Of a DNA stretch of 11,654 nt, positions 1-6,942 are shown piece after piece. Position numbers and translations under genes: made by a program. The notes under the pieces are model-generated. The model saw only the letters and a program-made list of their open reading frames with translations, ran no database searches and was not told the origin of the DNA. The stretch is from Moraxellaceae bacterium (GTDB taxonomy: Bacteria; Pseudomonadota; Gammaproteobacteria; Pseudomonadales; Moraxellaceae), in the NCBI GenBank assembly GCA_003543245.1, contig DPJB01000023.1, positions 125,982 through 137,635 of the forward strand. Reading direction: 5' to 3'. Positions within the stretch are counted from its first letter, which is position 1, and the number at the start of each line of letters is the position of its first letter.

Positions 1-1
1 T

Positions 2-430
2 CCAGGGGATGCGCAGTTGTCCTGGCGTGGCAGTTACAGCGGTACCTGGCAGTTGGGCGGTGACGTCAACTTGGCGAAAAGCTATAGCTCCAGCTTTCCC
101 GATGACTATCAGAGTTTTTTGGCGCAGCTGGTCGAGGGCGGCCCCTGTCTGATCAATGTTGCTGATGGAAGTGTGAGTGTCGCCGGACTGGCCCTGTCTT
201 ATGACTACCGGCTGACCGGGCTACAGAATGAAAGTGGACAACGTCAGTTCCAGCACGTGCGGATGGATACGGCATACGCGCCGATATTGGGAGTTCCGTT
301 CCCGGTCACTACGACAGCCACACTTGTCATGCAGGATGGTGTTTTGCAGCGTATTGAGTTTTTTGGTCATGGCGTTGCGATTTTTGTTTTGGTAACGGCA
401 ACGGCTAAGTGCATCTCATCACCAGGCTGA
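2..430 (+). CDS. 3' end of an unrecognised gene (partial)
   Basis: The frame is open from the left edge of the window to a TGA at 428-430, giving about 142 residues. The first possible start codon inside the window is a TTG at 17, but the frame continues upstream of it, so this is most likely the C-terminal part of a longer protein. The visible part is rich in beta-strand-like alternation, Ser, Thr and Gly (for example GTWQLGGDVNLAKSYSSSF), and has a short hydrophobic stretch (VAIFVLVTAT) near the end. I recognise no family. The last 20 or so residues read less naturally than the rest, so a late frameshift is possible. It converges with the decayed kinase gene, with only 21 bases between the two stop codons. 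Confidence 0.5.
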   Translation, partial: PGDAQLSWRGSYSGTWQLGGDVNLAKSYSSSFPDDYQSFLAQLVEGGPCLINVADGSVSVAGLALSYDYRLTGLQNESGQRQFQHVRMDTAYAPILGVPFPVTTTATLVMQDGVLQRIEFFGHGVAIFVLVTATAKCISSPG

Positions 431-451
431 TAGCTTTTCATGGGCGCTGTT

Positions 452-1465
452 TCAGTCCAGGCACAGGTGTTGCAGCATCAGGATGCGTAGCGTGTCCTGA
501 CGGAAGGGCTTGCCGAGATGGCCGGTCATGCCGGCCCCGAGAAATTCGGCCACCAACTCAGGGGCCGTATGTGCGGTGAGGGCAATCACCGGCACCTTGC
601 GTCGTCCGGTTTCCTGTTCAAATGCGCGAGTCCTGTGGGTTGCATCCGGCCCGCTCAGCAACGGCATTTCACAATCCATCAGCACAATATCGAAAGCTCC
701 GCCGGCCGCACAATACATCTGCACGGCCTCTTCACCATTGCACGCCGTTTTTATGTCCATGCCATATTTCTGCAGGCTGTGCTCAAGAATCATCAGGTTG
801 GTCGGGTTGTCCTCGGCAATCAGTACGCTGAATCCCGCCAGTGCATTGTCGTTTTCTTCAGTGTTGTGAAGTCCCGGGGGTGTCGTCTTTGCAATGGGCA
901 AGCTGTCGGCAACCGGCAGTGTCAATTCAAACCAGAAGCGGCTGCCGGCCTCCGGCGTACTGTCGACGCCAAGCGTACGGCCCATCAGTTCTACAAGTTG
1001 CCGGCAGATGGCAAGGCCAAGCCCGGTGCCGCCATGACTGCGGTGGGTTGATGAGTCGAGTTGCGTGAACGGCTGGAAAAGCTGCGCCATTGCGTCGGGA
1101 GGTATGCCGCGTCCGGTATCCGTGACATCAACGTGCAGGGCTTGCCGGTTGTCGGATGCAGGCGTCATGCGCACGGATACGGTCACGCCACCTGTCTCTG
1201 TAAACTTGAAGGCATTGCCAATCAGGTTGATGAACACCTGACGCAGCCAGGTCGGGTCGCCTGTCACCGGCGTGGCCGTGCCGCTGGTTTCTACCGAGTA
1301 ATACAGGTTGCGCATGTCGGCCTGAATGGAAAATATGGATTGCACGTCATCTGCAATGTCCTGCACACAAAAAGCCTCATGGCGCAGCTCCACCTTGCCG
1401 GCCGACAGTTTGGAAAAATCCAGAATATCGTTGATGACATCCAGCAGGTGACGTCCGGATGTCAT
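452..1465 (-). CDS. Hybrid histidine kinase remnant: HATPase and receiver domains, H-box lost
   Basis: An open frame of 337 residues starts at an accidental ATG. Residues 5-24 are the second helix of a HisKA dimerisation domain (LLDVINDILDFSKLSAGK). The HATPase domain follows, with an N-box around N80-N84, a G1 box DTGRG near 116-120, an F-box LFQPF near 129-133 and a G2 box GTGLGL at 146-151. After a linker comes a receiver domain: acidic pair E218-D219, phospho-acceptor D264 in VLMDCEMP, T297 and K319. The normal first HisKA helix with its phosphorylatable His is absent here and also in the upstream fragment. The upstream fragment (membrane segments) lies in another frame and overlaps this one. 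In an intact gene the kinase would phosphorylate its own His and pass the phosphate to D264; that cannot happen here. It could still be translated, but it is best read as the 3' half of a pseudogene. Confidence 0.75.
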   Translation of the reverse strand: MTSGRHLLDVINDILDFSKLSAGKVELRHEAFCVQDIADDVQSIFSIQADMRNLYYSVETSGTATPVTGDPTWLRQVFINLIGNAFKFTETGGVTVSVRMTPASDNRQALHVDVTDTGRGIPPDAMAQLFQPFTQLDSSTHRSHGGTGLGLAICRQLVELMGRTLGVDSTPEAGSRFWFELTLPVADSLPIAKTTPPGLHNTEENDNALAGFSVLIAEDNPTNLMILEHSLQKYGMDIKTACNGEEAVQMYCAAGGAFDIVLMDCEMPLLSGPDATHRTRAFEQETGRRKVPVIALTAHTAPELVAEFLGAGMTGHLGKPFRQDTLRILMLQHLCLD

Positions 1466-2017
1466 GCAGGGTGTTGATGCAGTTTTTCTGCATGGGGCTC
1501 ATGCGCGCAAGGAATTCACTGCGGGTACTGCTGAGTTCAAGGGCTGTACTGGCCTCTGCCTCAGCAATCCGGCGCGCCTCTTTCATCTCGTAAATGCGCC
1601 AGGCAAGACTGAACGACAGCCCCAGCATCACCAGCTCGACGCCAAGCCGGAAATATTCCACCGATACATCCATGTGGTGGGCGTAGCCAAGGTTGGAAAT
1701 AAAAATAAGGGCCCCAGCCACAAAAAATCCGCTCCAGCCTGCCGTAAACATGATGGCGGGCTTGTCGCGCCTGAGCGACATGATCACGCCGTGAATGAAC
1801 ATCACGGGGATAAGCAGCAGGCAGGTAATGGCCACGAGAAACACAAAGGTTTTGTAGGGCGTGGCAAGCGCCATCGCCAGGCAGATCACAAACCAGGCAA
1901 TCAGGCCGCGGTATATGAGATCAATCGTGCCGGGTGTAGTGGTCGAGCGGAGGAAGGCGTCAGGCACTCCGGCATCCACGGAATGAGTGCCTGCCCCAGT
2001 GCACATGCCACTACCAT
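1463..2017 (-). pseudogene. N-terminal remnant of the same sensor kinase (membrane domain)
   Basis: The frame running down from ATG 2006 encodes about four hydrophobic helices (IAWFVICLAMALA, FVFLVAITCLLLIPVMF, GFFVAGALIFI, LVMLGLSFSLAW). These resemble the last helices of a 7TMR-DISM membrane module. A coiled-coil linker and the start of a HisKA domain (SEFLARMS) follow. After RMS, near 1496/1497, the sequence jumps to PMQKNCINTLH, which normally lies about 25-30 residues further on, so the H-box is deleted. Near 1463 one extra base puts the rest (TSGRHLLD) into the frame of the 452-1465 fragment. A further frame change seems to lie near 1965-1985, because a plausible hydrophobic start (MVVACALGQALIPWM) from ATG 2017 is in a neighbouring frame. 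The first half of the usual sensor domain is missing. The start is 54 bases beyond the hisF stop codon, on the same strand. Confidence 0.65.
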
Positions 2018-2070
2018 AGCTTGTTGCGCCGCCGCGGCAAATACGCCTGCCGCGTCAGAGTGTCGTCAAA

Positions 2071-2844
2071 TCAGAGCCGCATCTCGATGCCGCGTTCCTG
2101 CAGGTATTTCTTGGCCTCGGGAATCGTGTATTCGCCAAAGTGGAAAATGCTGGCGGCCAGCACTGCATCGGCATGACCCAGCAGGATGCCGTCGGCCAGA
2201 TGCTGCAGGTTGCCAACACCGCCAGAGGCAATCACCGGTACCGGTACTGCATCGGAGATTGCACGCACCAGGCCCAGGTCATAACCCGCCTTGGTGCCAT
2301 CGGCATCCATGCTGGTCAGCAACACTTCGCCCGCACCGTAGGTGGTCATGCGGATGGCCCATTCCACGGCATCAATGCCGGTGGCCTTGCGGCCGCCGTG
2401 GGTAAATATTTCCCAGCGGTCTTTCTCGTGGGGCGCGCTTACTTTCTTGGCATCAATCGCAATCACGATGCACTGTGCGCCAAACTTGTCCGCCGCTTCT
2501 TTCACGAACTCCGGGCGCGTGATGGCGGCCGAGTTGATGCTCACCTTGTCGGCGCCTGCGTTGAGCATGGTGCGGATGTCTTTGATCTCGCGAATGCCAC
2601 CGCCCACGGTCAGCGGCACAAATACTTCCGAGGCCATGCGCTCCACCGTTCTCACCGTGGTGTCACGGCCTTCATGCGTGGCGGTGATGTCGAGAAAGGT
2701 GATCTCGTCGGCACCAGCAGCATCGTAGCGGCGCGCAATTTCCACCGGGTCACCCGCATCGCGGATGTCCTCGAACTTCACGCCCTTCACGACGCGGCCC
2801 TTGTCCACGTCCAGACAGGGAATGATGCGTTTGGCCAGACTCAT
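2071..2844 (-). CDS. hisF: Imidazole glycerol phosphate synthase cyclase subunit HisF
   Basis: This 257-residue (beta/alpha)8 barrel has full family length. With HisH it converts PRFAR plus ammonia to imidazole glycerol phosphate and AICAR in the cytoplasm. The start MSLAKRIIPCLDVDKGRVVKG is the typical HisF N-terminus. The two catalytic aspartates are visible as D12 (in CLDVD) and D131 (in IAIDAKK). The phosphate-binding loops appear as VGGGIR near 80-85, SINSAA and IASGGVGN. It is the last his gene of the cluster and is separated from hisA by two unrelated genes. The 88 bases in front of it carry two REP-like hairpins. No hisI or hisE follows it, only the decayed kinase. Confidence 0.97.
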   Translation of the reverse strand: MSLAKRIIPCLDVDKGRVVKGVKFEDIRDAGDPVEIARRYDAAGADEITFLDITATHEGRDTTVRTVERMASEVFVPLTVGGGIREIKDIRTMLNAGADKVSINSAAITRPEFVKEAADKFGAQCIVIAIDAKKVSAPHEKDRWEIFTHGGRKATGIDAVEWAIRMTTYGAGEVLLTSMDADGTKAGYDLGLVRAISDAVPVPVIASGGVGNLQHLADGILLGHADAVLAASIFHFGEYTIPEAKKYLQERGIEMRL

Positions 2845-2871
2845 AAAACACCATGACTCAGTAAGGTGGTG

Positions 2872-2922
2872 GCGACTTCAGTCGCGAAATGTTGTTTGCA
2901 AAATCTTCGCGGCTAAAGCCGC
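2872..2922. repeat. Pair of REP-like hairpins in opposite orientation
   Basis: Hairpin one is GCGACT-TC-AGTCGC (2872-2885) followed by GAAA. Hairpin two is GCGGCT-AA-AGCCGC (2909-2922), preceded by TTC and followed by TCCCGCG. Read on the opposite strand, hairpin two becomes a GGGAGCGGCTTTAGCCGC unit ending in GAA, so the two units share one consensus in inverted orientation, as in BIME-type REP pairs. Such elements are usually scattered copies mobilised by RAYT-type transposases; no transposase is in the window. The pair fills the gap between the HD-hydrolase gene and hisF, where it may stabilise or partly terminate the transcript. Confidence 0.7.
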
Positions 2923-2932
2923 TCCCGCGTAT

Positions 2933-3556
2933 TCAAGCCAGTTTCTTTTGTATGCGTTGCAGTTCTTTCAGAAAACGTTCGGCCGCCACAGTAGGTGCCC
3001 AGGGCTCCCATGGCGTGCCACCGTAAACGGCCACCAGCGGATCGCGCTCCAGCGGCTTGAACGGAATTTTCAGCACGTGCTTCACCTCGTCGCGCGTCCA
3101 GCCGGCCACATGCACGGCCTCGCTGGCCGCTGCAATACGGTCGGCCTTCTTGTGCTCGACCTTTTCGCCCGACGTCCAGTACGTGAGGCCGTACCGCTGG
3201 AACACTACATCCTGCAGGCGCCCGGCCAGTTCGTGAAAGCCGTCACCCAGAAACGGTTTCAGCACCGACAGCGGATCAAAACCCAGCAGGCCTTCATCGG
3301 CATCGTGCAACAACTCGCGCAATTCGGCACGAGCCGCCAGCCCGGTAGGCTCTGTCTCACGACGCAGGGCCAGCACCGCCAGTGAATGCTGCGCAACAGA
3401 GAGCGGCAACGGCCACGCCGAATGACCGCCCCAGCGGTAGGTGCGCGCCAGTCCGATCGCCAGATCCTCGTCATCCCAGTCAAACGGCGTGGGGTTCAGC
3501 AGGTCCAGACGCTTGCCGGACGGCATGCGTACCCAGGCGCGGGCGCTGTCGTTCAC
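2933..3556 (-). CDS. HD-domain phosphohydrolase
   Basis: This 207-residue protein has an HD-superfamily metal site: H45 in WGGHS, H57 in VAQHS, the H84-D85 doublet in LLHDADEG, and D94 as a possible further ligand. The N-terminal pattern SGKRLDLLNP followed by GGH and QHS is typical of small bacterial HD hydrolases that act on nucleotides or other phosphate esters (YfbR-like relatives); the substrate cannot be read from the sequence. The start is GTG at 3556, whose GTGA overlaps the stop codon of the upstream gene by 4 nt. This overlap decides the start and indicates translational coupling. The gene sits inside the his cluster between hisA and hisF. It is about 60 percent GC like its neighbours and shows no sign of recent transfer. 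Confidence 0.8.
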   Translation of the reverse strand: MNDSARAWVRMPSGKRLDLLNPTPFDWDDEDLAIGLARTYRWGGHSAWPLPLSVAQHSLAVLALRRETEPTGLAARAELRELLHDADEGLLGFDPLSVLKPFLGDGFHELAGRLQDVVFQRYGLTYWTSGEKVEHKKADRIAAASEAVHVAGWTRDEVKHVLKIPFKPLERDPLVAVYGGTPWEPWAPTVAAERFLKELQRIQKKLA

Positions 3557-4287
3557 GACCGGGGATCTTCCATGCTTTCCACTCTGTCGAATGGTACGGA
3601 GAATAGCAATTTGTGTGTGGTTTTCTTACTGCTGGGGCCGAAGTTGATCCGGTAAACGGTCTCGCGGATGATGGACACAAAGTTGCGGTCACGAATGCTG
3701 GTTTCAGGCACCTTGATTTTCGAGGCTTTCCCGGCGGGATTGATGACTACTTCAAGCGTAATGTTGCCAGTGACGTCTGCCGCTGGCGCCTTGTAAATGC
3801 GAATGAGGCTCTGTTGCAGCGAATTGAGTACCTTGAGATGGTAGTCAAGGCACTGCACAACAAGTCTGGCATTGCTGTCCCGGGTGCCTATGCTCGGGGG
3901 GCAGGTATCCTTGCCATTCTTGGCAAAAATGCGCACCAGAATCGGGTATTCAAATACAAACCGCGATTCGTGCGGGGAGAACTTCGCGCTTTTCGTTACC
4001 TTGCAGAAAATATCGGCAATCTTCGGGTTCTTGATGTCTGACCCGATGAGCTGGCAATCCGATACTGTGCCATCTGGTTCAACTGTTGCGCGGATGAAGA
4101 AGCTATCCTGGCAATACCCATTCTCGACGCACAGGTTGAGTGCGCGGTTAAACCATTCTTCCTTTCCTGATAAAACGGCATCGGCCGTCTTGATGTCGCG
4201 ATTGCCCTCGATGACCCTTGCATTTTCACTCGAAAATGCCGGCGCGCCAGACAGCAGGAGTAGCGAAATCAGTATCGTACGGAGCAT
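3553..4287 (-). CDS. Secreted protein with two TonB-C/AgmX-like domains
   Basis: The product has 244 residues from ATG 4287. This start gives a clean signal peptide (MLRTILISLLLLSGAPA, cleavage probably after A17) and lies 10 bases after the hisA stop; a longer frame to 4395 would overlap hisA and bury the signal peptide. Two similar segments follow: about 62-118 (FFIRATVEPDGTVSDCQLIG, then KSAKFSP) and about 173-232 (NITLEVVINPAGKASKIKV, then YRINFGP). Both have the strand-dG-x-V-strand-helix-F pattern of the TonB C-terminal or AgmX/PglI C-terminal fold. Six cysteines (53, 59, 78, 95, 129, 146) suggest periplasmic disulfides. There is no transmembrane helix or Pro-rich linker, so it is not a normal energy-transducing TonB. 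Its stop overlaps the HD-hydrolase start. The function is unknown. Confidence 0.7.
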   Translation of the reverse strand: MLRTILISLLLLSGAPAFSSENARVIEGNRDIKTADAVLSGKEEWFNRALNLCVENGYCQDSFFIRATVEPDGTVSDCQLIGSDIKNPKIADIFCKVTKSAKFSPHESRFVFEYPILVRIFAKNGKDTCPPSIGTRDSNARLVVQCLDYHLKVLNSLQQSLIRIYKAPAADVTGNITLEVVINPAGKASKIKVPETSIRDRNFVSIIRETVYRINFGPSSKKTTHKLLFSVPFDRVESMEDPRS

Positions 4288-4297
4288 TGCGTCAGTC

Positions 4298-5029
4298 TCA
4301 GGGCGCATCTGCCAGCGCTTGTGCTTCGGCAACGTTGATGGTGCCTTCGTAAATCGCGCGGCCGGTAATGGCACCGATGATGCCGCTGGACGCAACCACC
4401 TTCAAGCGCTTGATGTCATCAATGTTGGTAACGCCGCCCGAGGCAATCACGGGAATGCCGCCATCACGCGCCAGTTGTGCAGTGGCTTCCACGTTCACGC
4501 CCTGCATCATGCCGTCACGGGCGATGTCGGTGTACACGATAGCGCTCACGCCAGCGTTGCGAAACTGCTGCGCCAGATCGACGGCCATTACGGTGGAGAC
4601 TTCGGCCCAGCCGTCAGTGGCAACAAGGCCGTCTTTGGCATCAATGCCAACAATGATCTTGCCCGGGAACGCCTTGCAGGCATCGACCACAAACTGCGGA
4701 TCTTTCACCGCCTTGGTACCGATGATGGCAAATGACACGCCGGCTTTTACATAGGCTTCAATCGTTTCCAGCGAACGGATGCCGCCACCGATCTGGATGG
4801 GCAGGTTCGGATATTTTTTTGCAATTGCCGTGACAATCTCGCCGTGGATAGGCGTGCCGGCAAAGGCGCCGTTCAGGTCGACCAGATGCAGGCGACGTGC
4901 GCCCTGCTCCACCCAGTGCGTGGCCATGCCAACGGGGTCGTCGGAAAATACGGTGTCGTCTTCCATGCGGCCCTGTTTCAGGCGCACGCACTTGCCGTCT
5001 TTCAGATCGATGGCGGGGATAATCAGCAT
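4298..5029 (-). CDS. hisA: ProFAR isomerase HisA
   Basis: This is 5-ProFAR isomerase, the Amadori-type isomerase that makes PRFAR, the substrate of HisF/HisH, in the cytoplasm. The product is 243 residues from ATG 5029, close to the family norm. The N-terminus MLIIPAIDLKDGKCVRLKQG is the usual one for proteobacterial HisA. A GTG six bases upstream (5035) is in frame, but the GAGAA ribosome-binding motif sits only about 3 bases from it and about 9 from the ATG, so I prefer the ATG. The catalytic aspartates are D8 (AIDLKDG) and D130 (VGIDAKDG). Phosphate loops QIGGGIRS, GTKAV, DIARDG and IASGGVTN are present. A 64-base gap separates it from hisH upstream. Confidence 0.97.
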   Translation of the reverse strand: MLIIPAIDLKDGKCVRLKQGRMEDDTVFSDDPVGMATHWVEQGARRLHLVDLNGAFAGTPIHGEIVTAIAKKYPNLPIQIGGGIRSLETIEAYVKAGVSFAIIGTKAVKDPQFVVDACKAFPGKIIVGIDAKDGLVATDGWAEVSTVMAVDLAQQFRNAGVSAIVYTDIARDGMMQGVNVEATAQLARDGGIPVIASGGVTNIDDIKRLKVVASSGIIGAITGRAIYEGTINVAEAQALADAP

Positions 5030-5093
5030 GGTCACGTTCTCGTCAAACAGTCACGCGCACGGCAATGAGCATACCGGCGCGTGAAAAGAAAAA

Positions 5094-5726
5094 TCAGGGA
5101 GCCCAGTTCAGGAAGTTCTTCAGCAGGGTCAGGCCTGCGGCTGAACTCTTTTCCGGATGAAACTGCACGGCAAACATGTTGTCGCGCGCCAGGGCGCAAC
5201 AGAAATCAAGGCCGTAATGCGACTTGCCCGCACACAGCGCAGGATCGGTCGGCGCGCAATAATAGCTGTGCACAAAATAGAAGCGGCTGCCATCGGCAAT
5301 GCCGTTCCAGAGCGGATGTGCCTGCGTCTGCCAGACTTCGTTCCAGCCCATGTGCGGCACTTTCAGTTTTTCGCCATTTTCCACACGGTCATTGCCGAAG
5401 AATTTTACGTCGCCGGCATAAATGCCCAGGCCATCCACGCCGTTGTTTTCTTCCGATCGTGCCAACAACGCCTGCATGCCGACACAAATGCCGAGCAGCG
5501 GTTTGTTGCCGATGATTTCGCGCACTTCGGCATCCACGCCGTAATGCTTCATCTCGGCCATGCAGTCGCGCATGGCGCCCTGACCGGGCAGCACAATGCG
5601 ATCGGCCGCGCGCACGCGCACCGGATCGTTGGTGACTTCCACGCGGCTGGCACCCACATGCTCAAGGGCCTTCGCCACCGAGTGCAGGTTGCCCATGCCG
5701 TAATCCAGAACAGCAACGGTTGTCAT
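5094..5726 (-). CDS. hisH: Imidazole glycerol phosphate synthase glutaminase subunit HisH
   Basis: This 210-residue class I glutamine amidotransferase hydrolyses glutamine and channels ammonia to HisF. The catalytic triad is visible: C81 in GICVGMQ, with H190 and E192 in QFHPEKS. The N-terminal VAVLDYGMGNLHSVAKAL and the oxyanion-region motif LPGQGAM (family form PGVGA, here with Q) are typical. It starts 3 bases after the hisB stop (TAA-TCC-ATG), so the two are co-transcribed and probably coupled. Two extra cysteines near 176-177 are unremarkable. Confidence 0.97.
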   Translation of the reverse strand: MTTVAVLDYGMGNLHSVAKALEHVGASRVEVTNDPVRVRAADRIVLPGQGAMRDCMAEMKHYGVDAEVREIIGNKPLLGICVGMQALLARSEENNGVDGLGIYAGDVKFFGNDRVENGEKLKVPHMGWNEVWQTQAHPLWNGIADGSRFYFVHSYYCAPTDPALCAGKSHYGLDFCCALARDNMFAVQFHPEKSSAAGLTLLKNFLNWAP

Positions 5727-5729
5727 GGA

Positions 5730-6323
5730 TTACAGGCTGCCCTTGGTCGACGGCATTACGCCCTGCATGCGCGGATCAAGTTCCACGGCGCCACGCAGGG
5801 CGCGTGCAAAGGCCTTGAACACGGTTTCAATCTGGTGATGCGCATTGCGGCCACGCAGGTTGTCGATGTGCAGCGTCATGCCGGCGTGATTCACAAAGCC
5901 CTGGAAGAATTCATAGAACAGGTCCACGTCGAAATCACCGACACGGGCGCGGGTGTATTCCACGTTGAATTCCAGACCGGGGCGGCCGGAGATGTCGATC
6001 ACCACGCGCGACAGGGCCTCGTCCAGCGGCACATAGGCATGTGCATAACGACGGATGCCTTTCTTGTCGCCCAGTGCCTTGGCAAACGCCTGACCCAGCG
6101 TGATGCCGGTGTCCTCGGCGCTGTGGTGGGCATCGATGTGCAGGTCGCCCTCGCAGGTAATGTCGAGGTCGATCAGGCCATGCCGCACGATCTGGTCCAG
6201 CATGTGGTCCAGAAAAGGCATGCCGGTGTTGAGCTTGCCCTGGCCGGTACCATCCAGATTGATGGCAACGCGGATGCGGGTTTCATTGGTATTGCGAACG
6301 ACTTCGGCCTGGCGAGCAGTCAT
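5730..6323 (-). CDS. hisB: Imidazoleglycerol-phosphate dehydratase HisB (monofunctional)
   Basis: This 197-residue enzyme dehydrates imidazole glycerol phosphate to imidazole acetol phosphate. The manganese-binding motifs of both halves are present: FLDHMLDQIVRHG and DAHHSAEDTG in the first, NAHHQIET in the second. The protein begins directly with the dehydratase domain (RNTNETRI). It therefore lacks the N-terminal histidinol-phosphatase domain found in the enterobacterial and Xanthomonas enzyme; a separate phosphatase must exist elsewhere. It is the first gene of the cluster, behind a TATAAT box. A weak GAG lies about 11 bases before the ATG. Confidence 0.97.
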   Translation of the reverse strand: MTARQAEVVRNTNETRIRVAINLDGTGQGKLNTGMPFLDHMLDQIVRHGLIDLDITCEGDLHIDAHHSAEDTGITLGQAFAKALGDKKGIRRYAHAYVPLDEALSRVVIDISGRPGLEFNVEYTRARVGDFDVDLFYEFFQGFVNHAGMTLHIDNLRGRNAHHQIETVFKAFARALRGAVELDPRMQGVMPSTKGSL

Positions 6324-6351
6324 GGGGGAACTCGTGCGGGATCAAAACGGC

Positions 6352-6377
6352 ATTATACCCTGCCCGCTCCCGGCAGG
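6352..6377 (-). promoter_or_regulatory. Promoter of the his cluster with an inverted repeat in the spacer
   Basis: On the minus strand a perfect TATAAT lies at 6357-6352, which puts transcription start near 6345 and leaves a leader of only about 20 bases before hisB. The -35 region is poor (no good match to TTGACA at 16-18 bases). Immediately upstream of the -10 box lies an inverted repeat, CCTGCC (6359-6364) and GGCAGG (6372-6377), that fills the spacer. This suggests an operator or an activator-dependent promoter. There is no room for a His-rich leader peptide or attenuator. Confidence 0.5.
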
Positions 6378-6449
6378 CACCCGGGGCCACAAATGGCGGG
6401 CTTTGTGCTACCGTCCGCATCGTCATATGGGTTATTTGCTGGAGTTGTC

Positions 6450-6881
6450 ATGCCTGTTCTGGTTTCGGTTGCCGCCGCCCCCCTCTCCCCGCACATTGCT
6501 GCAGACCTGGAGAAGGTCTATGCCGATTCTCCGGAGTTTGTGTCTGCCGCCGCCGCAGTGCAGGTACTGGCCGATGCCGTTAATGATGGCGATACCCTCT
6601 ATGTAGGCGTCTTCAATGGCCACTACATCGCCTCGGTACTGGTACGCGGCGAGACCGATACACGCTACCTGCGCTACCTCTGCGTGCACCATGCCACGCG
6701 TGGTCGCGGTGTTGCCGACCGCCTGGTGGAAGAGGTGCGTCGCCTGGAGCTGGAGCGCAAGACGCGCTGGCTGGAGGCCGACTTTGACCTTACCCAGGAA
6801 GGCGTGCCCGAGATGCTGCTGGCCATGGGCTTCATCCCGCATGGGCAGGAAGGCCGCTACCGCTGCCTGATTGATGTCTGA
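6450..6881 (+). CDS. GNAT acetyltransferase-fold protein, PanZ family
   Basis: The product is 143 residues. The start ATG 6450 is set by GGAG at 6441-6444 with a 5-base spacing; the frame stays open far upstream only because it runs antisense to hisB and hisH. The acetyl-CoA-binding motif A is at about 79-92 (VHHATRGRGVADRL, with R84-G-R-G87-V-A89), preceded by a beta strand, and the C-terminal strand GFIPHGQEGRYRC fits the GNAT fold. The N-terminus (AADLEKVYADSPEF) and overall length recall the PanZ-type acetyl-CoA sensors annotated in pseudomonads. In enteric bacteria PanZ binds and activates the aspartate decarboxylase PanD; whether this homologue does so is unknown. It is divergent from hisB. 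Confidence 0.75.
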   Translation: MPVLVSVAAAPLSPHIAADLEKVYADSPEFVSAAAAVQVLADAVNDGDTLYVGVFNGHYIASVLVRGETDTRYLRYLCVHHATRGRGVADRLVEEVRRLELERKTRWLEADFDLTQEGVPEMLLAMGFIPHGQEGRYRCLIDV

Positions 6882-6905
6882 CTGATATTTGATTGATGCC
6901 TGTCT

Positions 6906-6929
6906 GCCGGGGCCTGATGCTGTCCCGGC
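6906..6929. terminator. Possible hairpin terminator between convergent genes
   Basis: GCCGGGGC (6906-6913) can pair with GTCCCGGC (6922-6929) through eight positions with one G-T pair and an 8-base loop. It sits between the stop of the PanZ-like gene (6881) and the stop of the GAF-protein gene (6943), where a shared terminator is expected. There is no T-tract on either side, so the call is tentative. Confidence 0.35.
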
Positions 6930-6942
6930 CGGGGCGGCCGTT

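Noticed and set aside
1464..2405. 313-codon + frame
   Set aside because: It is antisense to the kinase remnant and hisF, rich in His, Arg, Ala and Cys, with no recognisable domain.
4288..4395. Longer N-terminus for the TonB-C-like protein
   Set aside because: It would overlap the hisA 3' end by about 100 bases and place 36 residues before an otherwise perfect signal peptide.
6324..6351. His leader peptide or attenuator before hisB
   Set aside because: The leader is only about 20 bases and has no His codon run or competing hairpins.
5157..6449. Upstream part of a 574-codon + frame ending at 6881
   Set aside because: It is antisense to hisH and hisB. Only the part from ATG 6450, behind a GGAG, reads as a GNAT protein.
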